DNA of 64,000 bases. It comes from VAZQ01 sp963763365. Lineage in GTDB: Bacteria; Pseudomonadota; Alphaproteobacteria; Rhizobiales; Xanthobacteraceae. Below are positions 36,466 through 44,385 of the stretch, in pieces (position 1 is the first letter of the stretch; every line of letters starts with the position of its first letter). The position numbers and the translations under genes were made by a program. The notes beneath the pieces were generated by a model, which saw only the letters and a list, made by a program, of their open reading frames with translations, did no database searches and was not told the DNA's origin. The stretch lies in assembly GCA_963763365.1 (NCBI GenBank), contig CAVXOE010000003.1, positions 310,001-374,000 on the forward strand. The letters run 5' to 3'.

Positions 36466-37444
36466 ATGGCTGTGCCCTTCGACCAACGCTCCGACCTCAT
36501 CTGGTTCGACGGCAAGCTGGTCCCGACCGCCGACAGCCAAGATCAGCGTGCTGACCCACGGCCTGCACTACGCCAGCGCCGTGTTCGAAGGCGAGCGCGC
36601 CTATTCGGGCGAGATCTTCCGCTGCACCGAGCATTCCGAACGCCTCAAGCGCTCGGGCAAAATCCTCGATTTCGAGATCCCCTACTCGGCCGCCGAGATC
36701 GACGCCGCCAAGCGCCTGGTGGTCGAGAAGAACGGCATGCCGGACTGCTATATTCGCGCCATCGCCTGGCGCGGCTCGGAGGCGCTCGGCGTCACCGCGA
36801 TGAACAACACCATTCATCTGGCGATCGCCAACTGGGAGTGGCCGAGCTACTTCGACCCGGCGCAGCGGCTCAAGGGCATCCGGCTCGACCTCGCCGACTA
36901 CCGCCGCCCCGACCCGAAGACCGCGCCGGCGATGGCCAAGGCCTCCGGCCTCTACGCCATCTGCACGATCTCCAAGCACATCGCCGAGCGCAAAGGCTAC
37001 GCCGACGCCATGATGCTCGACTGGCAGGGCCGCGTCGCCGAATGCACCGGCGCCAACATCTTCTTCATCAAGGACGGCAAGATCCACACGCCGATCGCCG
37101 ACTGCTTCCTGTCCGGCATCACGCGCCAGACCGCGATCGAGCTTGCCAAGCGGCGCGGCATCGAGGTGATCGAGCGCCGCATCATGCCGGAGGAGCTCGC
37201 GGGCTTCTCGGAGTGCTTCATCACCGGCACGGCGGCCGAAATCACCGCGGTGTCGGAGATCGCGCAGTGGAAATTCACGCCGAGCGCCATCACGCACCAG
37301 TTGGCGGACGACTACACCGCCGAAGTGCAGCCGAAGGGCAAGGCCGCGCGGCGTAACGGGCGTTCCCGTCGTCCCGCGAAAGCGGGCCAGAAATCATTGC
37401 GAAGCCGGCTCGCTCGACGCGGGCGTCAGACGCTGCGAGTGTGA
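36466..37444 (+). CDS. ilvE: Branched-chain amino acid aminotransferase (one frameshift, run-on C terminus)
   Basis: A class IV PLP aminotransferase. GGAGG precedes ATG 36466. One extra A near 36538 (GACAGCC) separates FDGKLVPTAD from ISVLTHGLHYASAVFEGERA. YYIR-like CYIRAIAWRG, the PLP-lysine region ICTISKHIAERKGYADAMML, and ECTGANIFFIKDGKIHTP are conserved. The family domain ends near EVQPKGKAA (about 37350). The last 30 residues are Arg-rich and encoded by a repeat (CGTCCCGCGAAAGCGGG), overlapping the end of the neighbouring TetR gene. It transfers amino groups for Val/Leu/Ile synthesis. Confidence 0.87.
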
Positions 37445-38033
37445 GGCGATCATCGCCTCGCCCATGCGGATCAGGCGGGCATCCAGTCCGTCCGAGCCGA
37501 CGCTCTGCGCGGTGACGCGCGCACCCTCCAGCAGGAGGTGCAGTTCGTCCGCCAGCATGTCCGGCTCGCTCAGTCCGGCCTCGCCGCAGAGCCGGATCAG
37601 CCGGGATCGCAGCGCGGCCTTGGCCTCTTCGATGACCCGCCGCGCCGGGTGACCTTTTTCCGGCAGTTCGACCGCGGCGTTGGCCAGCGGGCAACCGCGC
37701 TCGTCGGTGCTGACGACGTGCGCGGCCATCTCCCTGAGCCAGGCGCGAAGCTGCGCCAGCGGATCGCCCGGGTGCTCTTTCTCGAACGCCGGCCCAGCAA
37801 ACGTCGGCGTCCTTGGCGGATTCGCCGCAGGTATTCCGCCACGAGTTCGTCCTTCGACGCGAAGTGGCGATAGAGCGTCATCTTGTTGGTACCGGCGGCC
37901 TCGGCGATCGCCTCGACGCCCGACGGCCCGGATTCCATGCCGGTAGAACAGGTCGCCGGCCGCTTCGAGCAGGCGCTGCCGCGGCGGAATTCTCTCGTCT
38001 TTTTCGTGCGTTACGGCGGATTTGAGCGGTCAC
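37394..38033 (-). CDS. TetR-family regulator of the ene-reductase gene (about three frameshifts)
   Basis: Pieces in three frames give one TetR protein of about 210 residues: RQRLLEAAGDLFYRHGIRAV, VEAIAEAAGTNKMTLYRHF, SKDELVAEYLRRI, then MAAHVVSTDERGCPLANAAV and ELHLLLEGARVTAQSVG, the NemR/AcuR-like C-terminal domain (TetR_C family). Extra single bases near 37925, 37810 and 37795 explain the breaks. A GTG at 38033 behind AGAGGA is the best start, but the first codons may hold another shift. Divergent from an old-yellow-enzyme gene with repeated operators between, so it is probably a NemR-type electrophile sensor. Confidence 0.78.
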
Positions 38034-38047
38034 GAGCGGATTTCCTC

Positions 38048-38101
38048 TTGACACGGGTGTTACCGGTCAGTACCTATCATGTAGTGTTACCGGTCAGTAC
38101 C
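38048..38101 (+). promoter_or_regulatory. Promoter with tandem operator repeats (TetR / ene-reductase intergenic)
   Basis: GTGTTACCGGTCAGTACC occurs twice, exactly, at 38057-38074 and 38084-38101, 27 bases apart. TTGACA at 38048-38053 is a plus-strand -35, and TACCTA at 38071, 17 bases on, a poor -10 inside the first operator. Repressor binding would block this promoter and that of the divergent TetR gene. Confidence 0.65.
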
Positions 38102-38157
38102 ACAAGATCGAACGGCAGTCACCGAGTTTGTCGTTCCCGCCAGTCAGGAGCCCAACA

Positions 38158-39298
38158 TGTCCACCGTCGAAGCCACCGCACCCAGCGTCCAAGGCACCCC
38201 GCGCCCCGCTGCGGGGACCGAAAACCTCTTCTCGCCGTACCGTCTCGGGTGACCTCGAACTCAAGAACCGGATGGTCCTCTCGCCGATGACGCGCAGCCG
38301 GGCCATCGAGGGCAATGTCCCGAACCCGCTCGCCGCCGAAATATTACGCCCAGCGCGCATCCGCCGGCCTCCAGATCACCGAGGCCAGCCAGGTGAGCCC
38401 GCAGGGCGTCGGCTATATCCGCACCCCCGGCATGCACTCGCCGGCGCAGGTTGCCGGCTGGCGGAAGGTCACCGACGCCGTCCACAAGGCCGGCGGCCGT
38501 ATCTTCGCGCAGCTCTGGCACGTCGGCCGCGTCTCGCATCCGGACTTCCACAACGGCGAACTCCCCGTCGCGCCCGTCGGCGCTCGCCGGTCGAGGGCGA
38601 AGCCTTCACCCAGAACGGCAAGGTCAAGATCGTGACGCCGCGCGCGCTCGAGCTGCAGCGAGCTGCCCGGCATCGTCGCGCAATTCCGCACCGCGGCGGA
38701 GAATGCCAAGGCCGCCGGCTTCGACGGCGTCGAACTGCACGGCGCCAACGGCTACCTGCTCGACCAGTTCCTGCGCGACGGCGCCAACCGGCGCACCGAC
38801 GCCTACGGCGGCAGCATCCAGAACCGCGCGCGGTTTCCGCTCGAAGTCACGCAGGCCGTGATCGACGTCTGGGGCGCCGAACGCGTCGGCTACAAGCTCT
38901 CGCCGCATTTCGCCGGCTACTCGATGTCGGACTCGAATCCGGTGGCGACGTTCTCGTACATCGCGGAAGAGCTGAACCGGCTGAACATCGGATACATCCA
39001 TATCGGCGAAGCGATTGCCGGTCCGATGGCGGCGCCGGCCGGCACGGTGCGGGTCACGCCGATCCTGCGCGACATCTTCAGCGGCACCGTGATCGTGAAC
39101 GGCGGCTACGACGCGCGTTCCGCCAATGCGGCGATCGCGCGCGGCGAAACCGATCTGGTCGCGTTCGGCGTGCCGTTTCTCGCCAATCCGGATCTGCCGG
39201 CGCGCTATCGCAGCGACCGGCCGCTCAATGCCCCGGATCAGGCCACGTTCTATGCCGGCGAGGAGAAGGGCTACATCGACTATCCGGCGTTGTCGTAA
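38158..39298 (+). CDS. Old yellow enzyme / alkene reductase, NemA-like (about five frameshifts)
   Basis: About 375 residues when single-base breaks near 38247, 38345, 38580-38600 and 38655 are bridged. Segments in order: ENLFSPYRLG, LELKNRMVLSPMTRSRA, YYAQRASAGLQITEASQVSP, GGRIFAQLWHVGRVSHP, VELHGANGYLLDQFLRDGAN (His/Asn substrate pair), RTDAYGGSIQNRARF, and IVNGGYDARSANAAIARGET (FMN-phosphate site). It reduces activated C=C bonds with NAD(P)H and FMN. Each break is an extra base (for example GGGTGA for GGTGA). Expression probably follows electrophile sensing by the divergent TetR protein. Confidence 0.83.
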
Positions 39299-39344
39299 TC
39301 GACGCGCCTTCACCAAGGGTTTGCAATCCGACAGGAGCATTCAG

Positions 39345-39524
39345 ATGAAACCGATGTATCAAGAACTGACGCTGAAGAACGTGCTGGCCGATCCGATGGT
39401 CCGCCTCGCGATGAACGCCGATCACGTCGACCCGCAGGAGCTCGGCGCCATGCTGGCATGCGTCGCCAAGACGCTGGAACATTCGGCTCCGCGCTTGTCC
39501 GCGTGCTCGCAAGCTTGTTATTGA
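39345..39524 (+). CDS. Small conserved hypothetical protein
   Basis: A 59-residue protein behind ACAGGAGC, 46 bases after the ene-reductase stop and on the same strand. MKPMYQELTLKNVLADPMVR and the acidic HVDPQELGAMLACVAKTLE look like a compact helical protein. The last dozen residues (LSACSQACY) are less protein-like. Similar short ORFs occur in rhizobial genomes as far as I recall. Function unknown. Confidence 0.5.
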   Translation: MKPMYQELTLKNVLADPMVRLAMNADHVDPQELGAMLACVAKTLEHSAPRLSACSQACY

Positions 39525-39537
39525 AGCGTATTCCGGC

Positions 39538-39622
39538 GTCATTGCGAGGAGCCCGCAGGGCGACGAAGCAATCCAGACTTCATAGCACGTATGCTGGATT
39601 GCTTCGCTCCGCTCGCAATGAC
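39538..39622. repeat. REP-type inverted repeat
   Basis: GTCATTGCGAGGAGC...GAAGCAATCCAG is mirrored by CTGGATTGCTTCG...TCGCAATGAC across a short loop. This GCAATGACG family is very common between genes in related bacteria; a related, more degenerate text lies near 62163-62226. Confidence 0.75.
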
Positions 39623-39646
39623 GGCATAAGCGCGCATGGATGCCGA

Positions 39647-39679
39647 CAAAAACGAAGGCCGCCGGTTGGCGGCCTTCGT
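39647..39679 (-). terminator. Rho-independent terminator of the Vgb-cytochrome gene
   Basis: On the minus strand, ACGAAGGCCGCC and GGCGGCCTTCGT form a 12-base stem with an AACC loop, followed by a T run. It begins 23 bases after the stop of the gene ending at 39702. Confidence 0.8.
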
Positions 39680-39701
39680 GCGTTTGCGGATCGCTTCGAT
39701 C

Positions 39702-41428
39702 TCAGTATTTCGCCTCGAAGCCCGTCATCTTGGTCATGTCGGGATAGAGCACGCCGACCGCGCCTTTGAGCGCCGAGCGCGGGTTGTACCAGATGGCGCC
39801 GTCGCGGGTGATCTCGATCTTCGGCAGATCGCCGCGCTGCACCGCCGGATAGAACGTGAACTTCTCGGTCGTCTGGTCGAACTTGATGATCGCGCCGCCC
39901 ATGGCGCCGTCCGCGATCCACATGTTGTTGTCCTTGTCCGGCCCAGATGTCGTAGGGCTCGGCGAACGCCACCGGCATCTTGTATTCGACCATCTTGCCG
40001 GTCGCCGGATCGAGCTTGCCGATCTTGCCGTTCGAGAACACGCCGTACCAGACGATGCCGTTCTGATCGACGCTGCCGCGCCGGATCAGGCAGTACGGGT
40101 CGTCCTCGTAGGCGGTGAGCACCGGATATTCGGTGAACTCCTCCTCCTTCGGGTCGAACTTCGCCATCCGGCAGGCGGTGAACTGCGACATCCAGATGTT
40201 GCCCTGCTTGTCCTTGTCGGCGCCGTACGGATAGGAGCCGAAGGTCGGCGGCTCGTAGAGCGAGATCTTGCCGGTCTTCTGGTCGAACTTGGCGAGCCGG
40301 TTGCCGCGGATGACGGTCAGCCAGATGTTGTCGTCGGCATCGACGATCGGATCGTGACCGCGGGTCTTGAACAGTCCGGTCGGCGTCGATGGCGAATAGC
40401 GGTCCATCTTGCCGGTCTTCGGATCGAGCCGGCCGAACTTCGAGCCGACGGTCTCGCCCCACCAGACGATGCCCTTGGAGTCGACCGTGATGCCGTGCGG
40501 GATGCCGCGTTCCGGCAGCGGGTAGGTCTCCCACGTCACGGTGCGCGGATCGAGCTTGGTGATGCCGTTCTTGGTGCCGCGGTCGGTCATCCAGACGTTG
40601 CCGTCGGGATCGAAATACGGGTTCTGCCCGACCGGACGGGTGTTGCCGCCGAGCTTCGGCATCTCGTATTCGACGTACATCGCCTTGCCGAGCGCCGCTT
40701 CGTCGAGCGGCATGTCGGACTCGATCATGAGCGCGCGCTTCTTGGCGTTCGGGCCCATGTAGGTCGCGAGATAATCGAGCAGAAGCTGGCGGTCCTTCGG
40801 CGTCATCTTGCCGGGCGGCACCGCCACGTCGGCGCCGTTGATGCGCTTGCTCATCGTGTTGATGGCGGCGTCCCAGGTCGCGCGGTCCCAGGTCTTGAGC
40901 GAGTAGAAATTCATGCCGTGGCACGACATGCAGACGCGCTCGAGCACCTCGCGGCCGGGCGCCGGCGGATGCACCTTGTCGTAGTCGGTGTGAAACTCGA
41001 CGTCCTTGTCGGTGATGGTCGCGCGGCCCGGATAGGCGACGACGGTCGAGGGCCCGTTGACGCCGGGCTTGGGCGTCAGGTCGGCTTCCTTGAGGGCGAC
41101 ATCGGCTTTCGAGGTGGCGCCGGCCTTGATCGTGACCTTCTGCGGATCGGAGGTGAAGCCGCGCCGGCCGACCGTCAATTCGTATTCGCCCGGATAGAGA
41201 TTGATCGCCTGGTACTTGCCGCCCGAGGTGTAGACCATGAAGGTCACGCCCTTCTCGGCGTTGCGCAGATAGACCTGCGCGGCCGTGAACGGCTTCGAGG
41301 CCGTGACGGTGCCGGTCACCGCGCCGGTGCCCGCGATCGTCGAGTCGGCGGCGGCCGGCGCCGCTGCCAGCAACGCAGCCGAGCAACGGTAGGACGAGCT
41401 TCATGAAGACGTGCAGTCGTTGGGACAT
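39702..41428 (-). CDS. Exported carboxypeptidase-regulatory / cytochrome c / Vgb beta-propeller fusion (two frameshifts)
   Basis: About 575 residues. Signal peptide, then a carboxypeptidase-regulatory-like beta domain (GTVTASKPFTAAQVYLRNAE), a c-type haem module with CMSCH near residue 150, then a six- or seven-bladed propeller of Vgb (virginiamycin B lyase-like) repeats such as GNVWMTDRGTKNGITKLDP and DNIWLTVIRGNRLAKFD. Breaks near 41365 and 39940 are each one extra base; alternative starts are 41428 and 41404. No catalytic evidence for streptogramin lysis; a periplasmic redox enzyme or sensor is more plausible. A second propeller gene lies directly upstream, on the same strand. Confidence 0.75.
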
Positions 41429-41532
41429 GGGCTCACTCCGCTGATGCATTTTATGTTTGCGTCGCCGCGGTCCTGCATCTGGAGCCGCGGCGGCCATGAT
41501 GAACGCGCGGCAGATGCCGCGCCGAACCTCGC

Positions 41533-42484
41533 TCAATCACGCACGACAACCAAACGGTCGGTCCCGGACTCGCCGCCCCAGGCCTCGCCCGGACGGCCGA
41601 GCATCTGGCGGATGTTGGCGCCGCGCTTGTCGCTCGGGAAGCTTTGATAGGTTCGGAGACCGGATCGAAGCGCTGGATCGCATTGGCCATCCAGTCGGTC
41701 GCCCAGACGCGATCCTTGTCGTCGACGTAGACCGAATAGGTGCCGGACTTGCTCTGCGGCATGGGATAGTGCGTCCACAGCTTCTTCACCGGATCGTAGC
41801 GGCCGACGCCGCCGGCGTGCCAGAAGCTCGACCAGAGGATGCCCTTGGAGTCCGACCAGATGCGGCGGGGGCCCGCGCCCTTGCGCGGCGGATCGACGAC
41901 CGTGACGTTGCCGGTCTGACGGTCGATCATCCCGATGTAGTCGCCGGCGAGCGAGGCGTACCAGACTTCGCCCGTGGGCGTCACCGTGATGCCGTAGCTG
42001 CCGCGGCCGCGCGGCGACGCCCAGGCATCGACCTTGCCGGTCTTCGGATCGACGCGGCCGTGCACGCCGTTCTGCCCGGTGAACCAGACCAGACCCTTCC
42101 TTGTCGAACACCAGCGTGTTGAGGTTGGCGTTGGGGAAGTCCTTCGGCAGCGGGAACAGCGTGACCGCCTTGGTCTTGGCGTCGACGCGCGCGATGGCGT
42201 TCTGCCCGCCTTCGGTCAGCCAGGCGTTGCCATCGGGACCGACGATCACGCCATGCGGCGCCGCGCCCCGGCCGAGCGGAATTTTCTGCAGCACGCCCGG
42301 TTTCAGGATCGAAGCGGCCGGCAAAGCCCTGCTGCTGGCCGCTGATCCACACCGAGCCGTCCGGCGCAGGCGCGACATCGTGCGGATAGGAGCCGGGCGG
42401 AAGCTGATAGTAGCTCACCTGCGCGGCCTGCGCGGAGCCAAGCGCGAGCGCGACTGCCGCGAGCGCAGCGAGGATGCGGACCAT
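41533..42484 (-). CDS. Exported Vgb-type beta-propeller protein (about three frameshifts)
   Basis: About 316 residues with a signal peptide (VRILAALAAVALALGSAQAA). Repeats: GSYPHDVAPAPDGSVWISGQ, GAAPHGVIVGPDGNAWLTEG, GSYGITVTPTGEVWYASLAG, GTYSVYVDDKDRVWATDW, the streptogramin-lyase/NHL six-blade pattern. Frame breaks near 42310, 42095 and 41650. About 104 bases upstream of the haem-containing propeller gene, so the two are likely co-expressed and may interact in the periplasm. Whether it is a true virginiamycin B lyase cannot be judged; the paired context argues for another role. Confidence 0.75.
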
Positions 42485-42627
42485 GAGTTTGCCCTCCGAG
42501 CCGAAGCTCATCCGAACTCAAGCCATCCGCAGCGAACTTACTCCGATGCACCGCAGGCGTAAGCGCCCCCGCACATAAATTTTACGTAAACTCCAATCTG
42601 GCCGCGGGGATTCCGCGGCGGGAGCCA

Positions 42628-43113
42628 TCACTCCGCCGCTTCGCGTCCGCCGGACGGCTGTGCCCAGCGGTCGGCCAAAGCGTCGTCGGATCGCTTCGCG
42701 TCGACCCAGTTGGCGCCGTCGGCGTACTCGACCTGCTTCCAGAACGGCGCTCGCGTCTTGAGATAGTCCATCAGAAATTCGGCCGCCGCGAACGCATCGT
42801 GCCGATGCGACGACGCGGTGACGACCAGCACGATCTCTTCGCCCGGCGTGAGCCGGCCGTAGCGATGGATCACCGTGACGCCAAGCAGCGGCCAGCGCTG
42901 CTGCGCGGTTTCCACATGGCGCGCGATCTCGGCCTCCGCCATGTCGGGATAGTGCTCGAGCGTCATCGCCACGAGCGGCCGGCCCGATTCGTCGCCGCGG
43001 CAGATGCCGGTGAAGGTCACGACCGCGCCGACGTCGCTGCGGCCGCGCGTGAGCCGCGCGGTCTCGTGCGCGGTATCGAACGGCTCCGGCTGCAAACGGA
43101 TGGTAGCGGTCAT
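42628..43113 (-). CDS. moaE: Molybdopterin synthase catalytic subunit MoaE
   Basis: A 161-residue MoaE: GAVVTFTGICRGDESGRP, TLEHYPDMAEAEI, VIHRYGRLTPGEEIVLV, SSHRHDAFAAAEFLMDYLK and the Lys of RAPFWKQVEY. It adds two sulfurs to precursor Z, taken from the thiocarboxylate of MoaD, to make molybdopterin. Start at 43113 preferred over one 14 codons upstream. Directly follows moaD. Confidence 0.95.
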   Translation of the reverse strand: MTATIRLQPEPFDTAHETARLTRGRSDVGAVVTFTGICRGDESGRPLVAMTLEHYPDMAEAEIARHVETAQQRWPLLGVTVIHRYGRLTPGEEIVLVVTASSHRHDAFAAAEFLMDYLKTRAPFWKQVEYADGANWVDAKRSDDALADRWAQPSGGREAAE

Positions 43114-43151
43114 CCGGCTCTGGCTCCCTCGCGGCACCGCGGCCGCTGGCG

Positions 43152-43403
43152 TCATCCGCCCGTCATCGGCGGGAAGAATGCGATCTCGCGCGCGCCCGCG
43201 ATCATGGTGTCGGAGCGGACATGGGCGCGATCGACGGCGGCGCGGATCACCTTGGGGTTCTCGAACGCATGGGCGTATTCCTCGCCCTGCTGCGCCAGAA
43301 AGGTCATGAGATCGGCGATCGTCGCAACCGAAGCGGGAAGCTCCATCTCTTCTTCCGGCTTGCCGACGCGCTCACGCACCCAGGCAAAATAACGCAACTT
43401 CAC
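43152..43403 (-). CDS. moaD: Molybdopterin synthase sulfur-carrier subunit MoaD
   Basis: An 83-residue ubiquitin-fold protein, GTG start at 43403, two bases after the pgsA stop. KLRYFAWVRERVGKPEEEME and the C-terminal PPMTGG, whose last glycine is activated to a thiocarboxylate. Works with MoaE in the next gene. Order pgsA-moaD-moaE is a common rhizobial arrangement. Confidence 0.92.
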   Translation of the reverse strand: MKLRYFAWVRERVGKPEEEMELPASVATIADLMTFLAQQGEEYAHAFENPKVIRAAVDRAHVRSDTMIAGAREIAFFPPMTGG

Positions 43404-43405
43404 GC

Positions 43406-44014
43406 TCAATCCTCGATCAAGTGCCGCGCACCGGCGCGGAAATAGTCCCAGCCAGTGTACAGCGTCAGCAAGGCCGAGAGCCAGAGCAGCGTCAGTCCCA
43501 TCGGCGTCACCACCGGCAGCACCGCATCGCCCGCCCGGCCGGCCACCAGGAAGCCGACCGCGACGAGTTGCAGCGTGGTCTTCCATTTGGCGAGTTGCGT
43601 CACCGGCACGCTCACGCGCAGTTCGGCGAGATATTCGCGCAAGCCCGACACCAGAATCTCGCGGCAGAGGATCACGATCGCCGCCCACAGCGACCAGCCG
43701 CGGATCGTCCCGTCGGCCGCGAGCATCAGGAGGCACGACGACACCAGCAGCTTGTCGGCGATCGGATCGAGCATGCGGCCGAAGGTCGACTGCTCGCCCC
43801 ACTTGCGGGCGAGATATCCGTCGAGGATGTCGGTCACGCCGGCGGAAATGAAGATGAACAGCGCCACCCAGCGCAGCCACAAGCCGCCCTGCAGGATGTC
43901 CTGCCAATAGAGGCAGCCGACCACCAGGGGAACGGCGGCGATGCGCGAATAGGTCAGGAGGTTCGGGAGCGCGAGCGGCCGCGCCGGTAATGGCCTCGAT
44001 GCGACGGCTTTCAT
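43406..44014 (-). CDS. pgsA: CDP-diacylglycerol-glycerol-3-phosphate 3-phosphatidyltransferase
   Basis: A 202-residue membrane protein with the CDP-alcohol phosphotransferase motif DGYLARKWGEQSTFGRMLD followed by PIAD (DG-AR-G-D-D spacing intact). NLLTYSRIAAVPLVV at the N terminus is typical. It makes phosphatidylglycerophosphate, the committed step to PG and cardiolipin. First gene of the pgsA-moaD-moaE set. Confidence 0.95.
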   Translation of the reverse strand: MKAVASRPLPARPLALPNLLTYSRIAAVPLVVGCLYWQDILQGGLWLRWVALFIFISAGVTDILDGYLARKWGEQSTFGRMLDPIADKLLVSSCLLMLAADGTIRGWSLWAAIVILCREILVSGLREYLAELRVSVPVTQLAKWKTTLQLVAVGFLVAGRAGDAVLPVVTPMGLTLLWLSALLTLYTGWDYFRAGARHLIED

Positions 44015-44216
44015 GGCCGAGAGACTACCCTTCCTGCTCCGGCATCAAAAGGGAAAGCCTCCGGCTCATCCCCAGTGATTTCGCCGCAACGGCCCGATCC
44101 GAGCGGCCGGAGTGCAAGTTACCAACCCGATTGCCCATTCTAAATCAATCGCGACACGCATTCGTGACAGCGAATTGCCCCCGTTTAGATGGGAATTCGG
44201 TCGAAGGCGCGCAACG

Positions 44217-44291
44217 CTAGTGTCCCGATTCCGACGTTCGCATCACTTTGCGGCACCCTCGATCGCGAACTTCGGAATCGAAGGACACTAG
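44217..44291. repeat. CTAGTGTCC-bounded palindromic element
   Basis: 75 bases. The ends CTAGTGTCC and GGACACTAG are perfectly inverted, and GATTCCGACGTTCGC pairs with GCGAACTTCGGAATC inside. The architecture matches a small non-autonomous element or extended hairpin. Confidence 0.7.
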
Positions 44292-44303
44292 CAACTAATT
44301 GAT

Positions 44304-44381
44304 CTAGTGTGGCTTTGGTTCAGAAGTCCGCATGAAGGACGCGCCGAAAGAATGATGCGGACTTCTGAACCGCCACACTAG
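44304..44381. repeat. CTAGTGTGG-bounded palindromic element
   Basis: 78 bases. The ends CTAGTGTGGC and GCCACACTAG mirror each other, and GGTTCAGAAGTCCGCAT pairs with ATGCGGACTTCTGAACC across a loop of about 20 bases. It shares its first seven bases with the neighbouring element 12 bases away but has different inner arms. It may also end uvrC transcription. Confidence 0.7.
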
Positions 44382-44385
44382 GCGG

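Larger units (their letters stand above)
44015..44385. other. Intergenic with two palindromic elements
   Basis: About 370 bases between pgsA start and uvrC stop. No gene seen. The pgsA promoter must lie in the first part; two CTAGTG-bounded hairpins fill the last 170 bases. Confidence 0.5.

Noticed and set aside
38246..38250. TGA in the ene-reductase gene as a selenocysteine codon
   Set aside because: The frame after it is wrong for the protein; removing one G of GGG restores GDLEL directly.
39856..41406. 516-codon plus-strand reading opposite the Vgb-cytochrome gene
   Set aside because: No ribosome site or family features; the minus strand encodes a clear haem/propeller protein.
39702..42484. 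Streptogramin-resistance locus
   Set aside because: Propeller similarity alone does not show lyase activity; the haem domain and paired layout point elsewhere.
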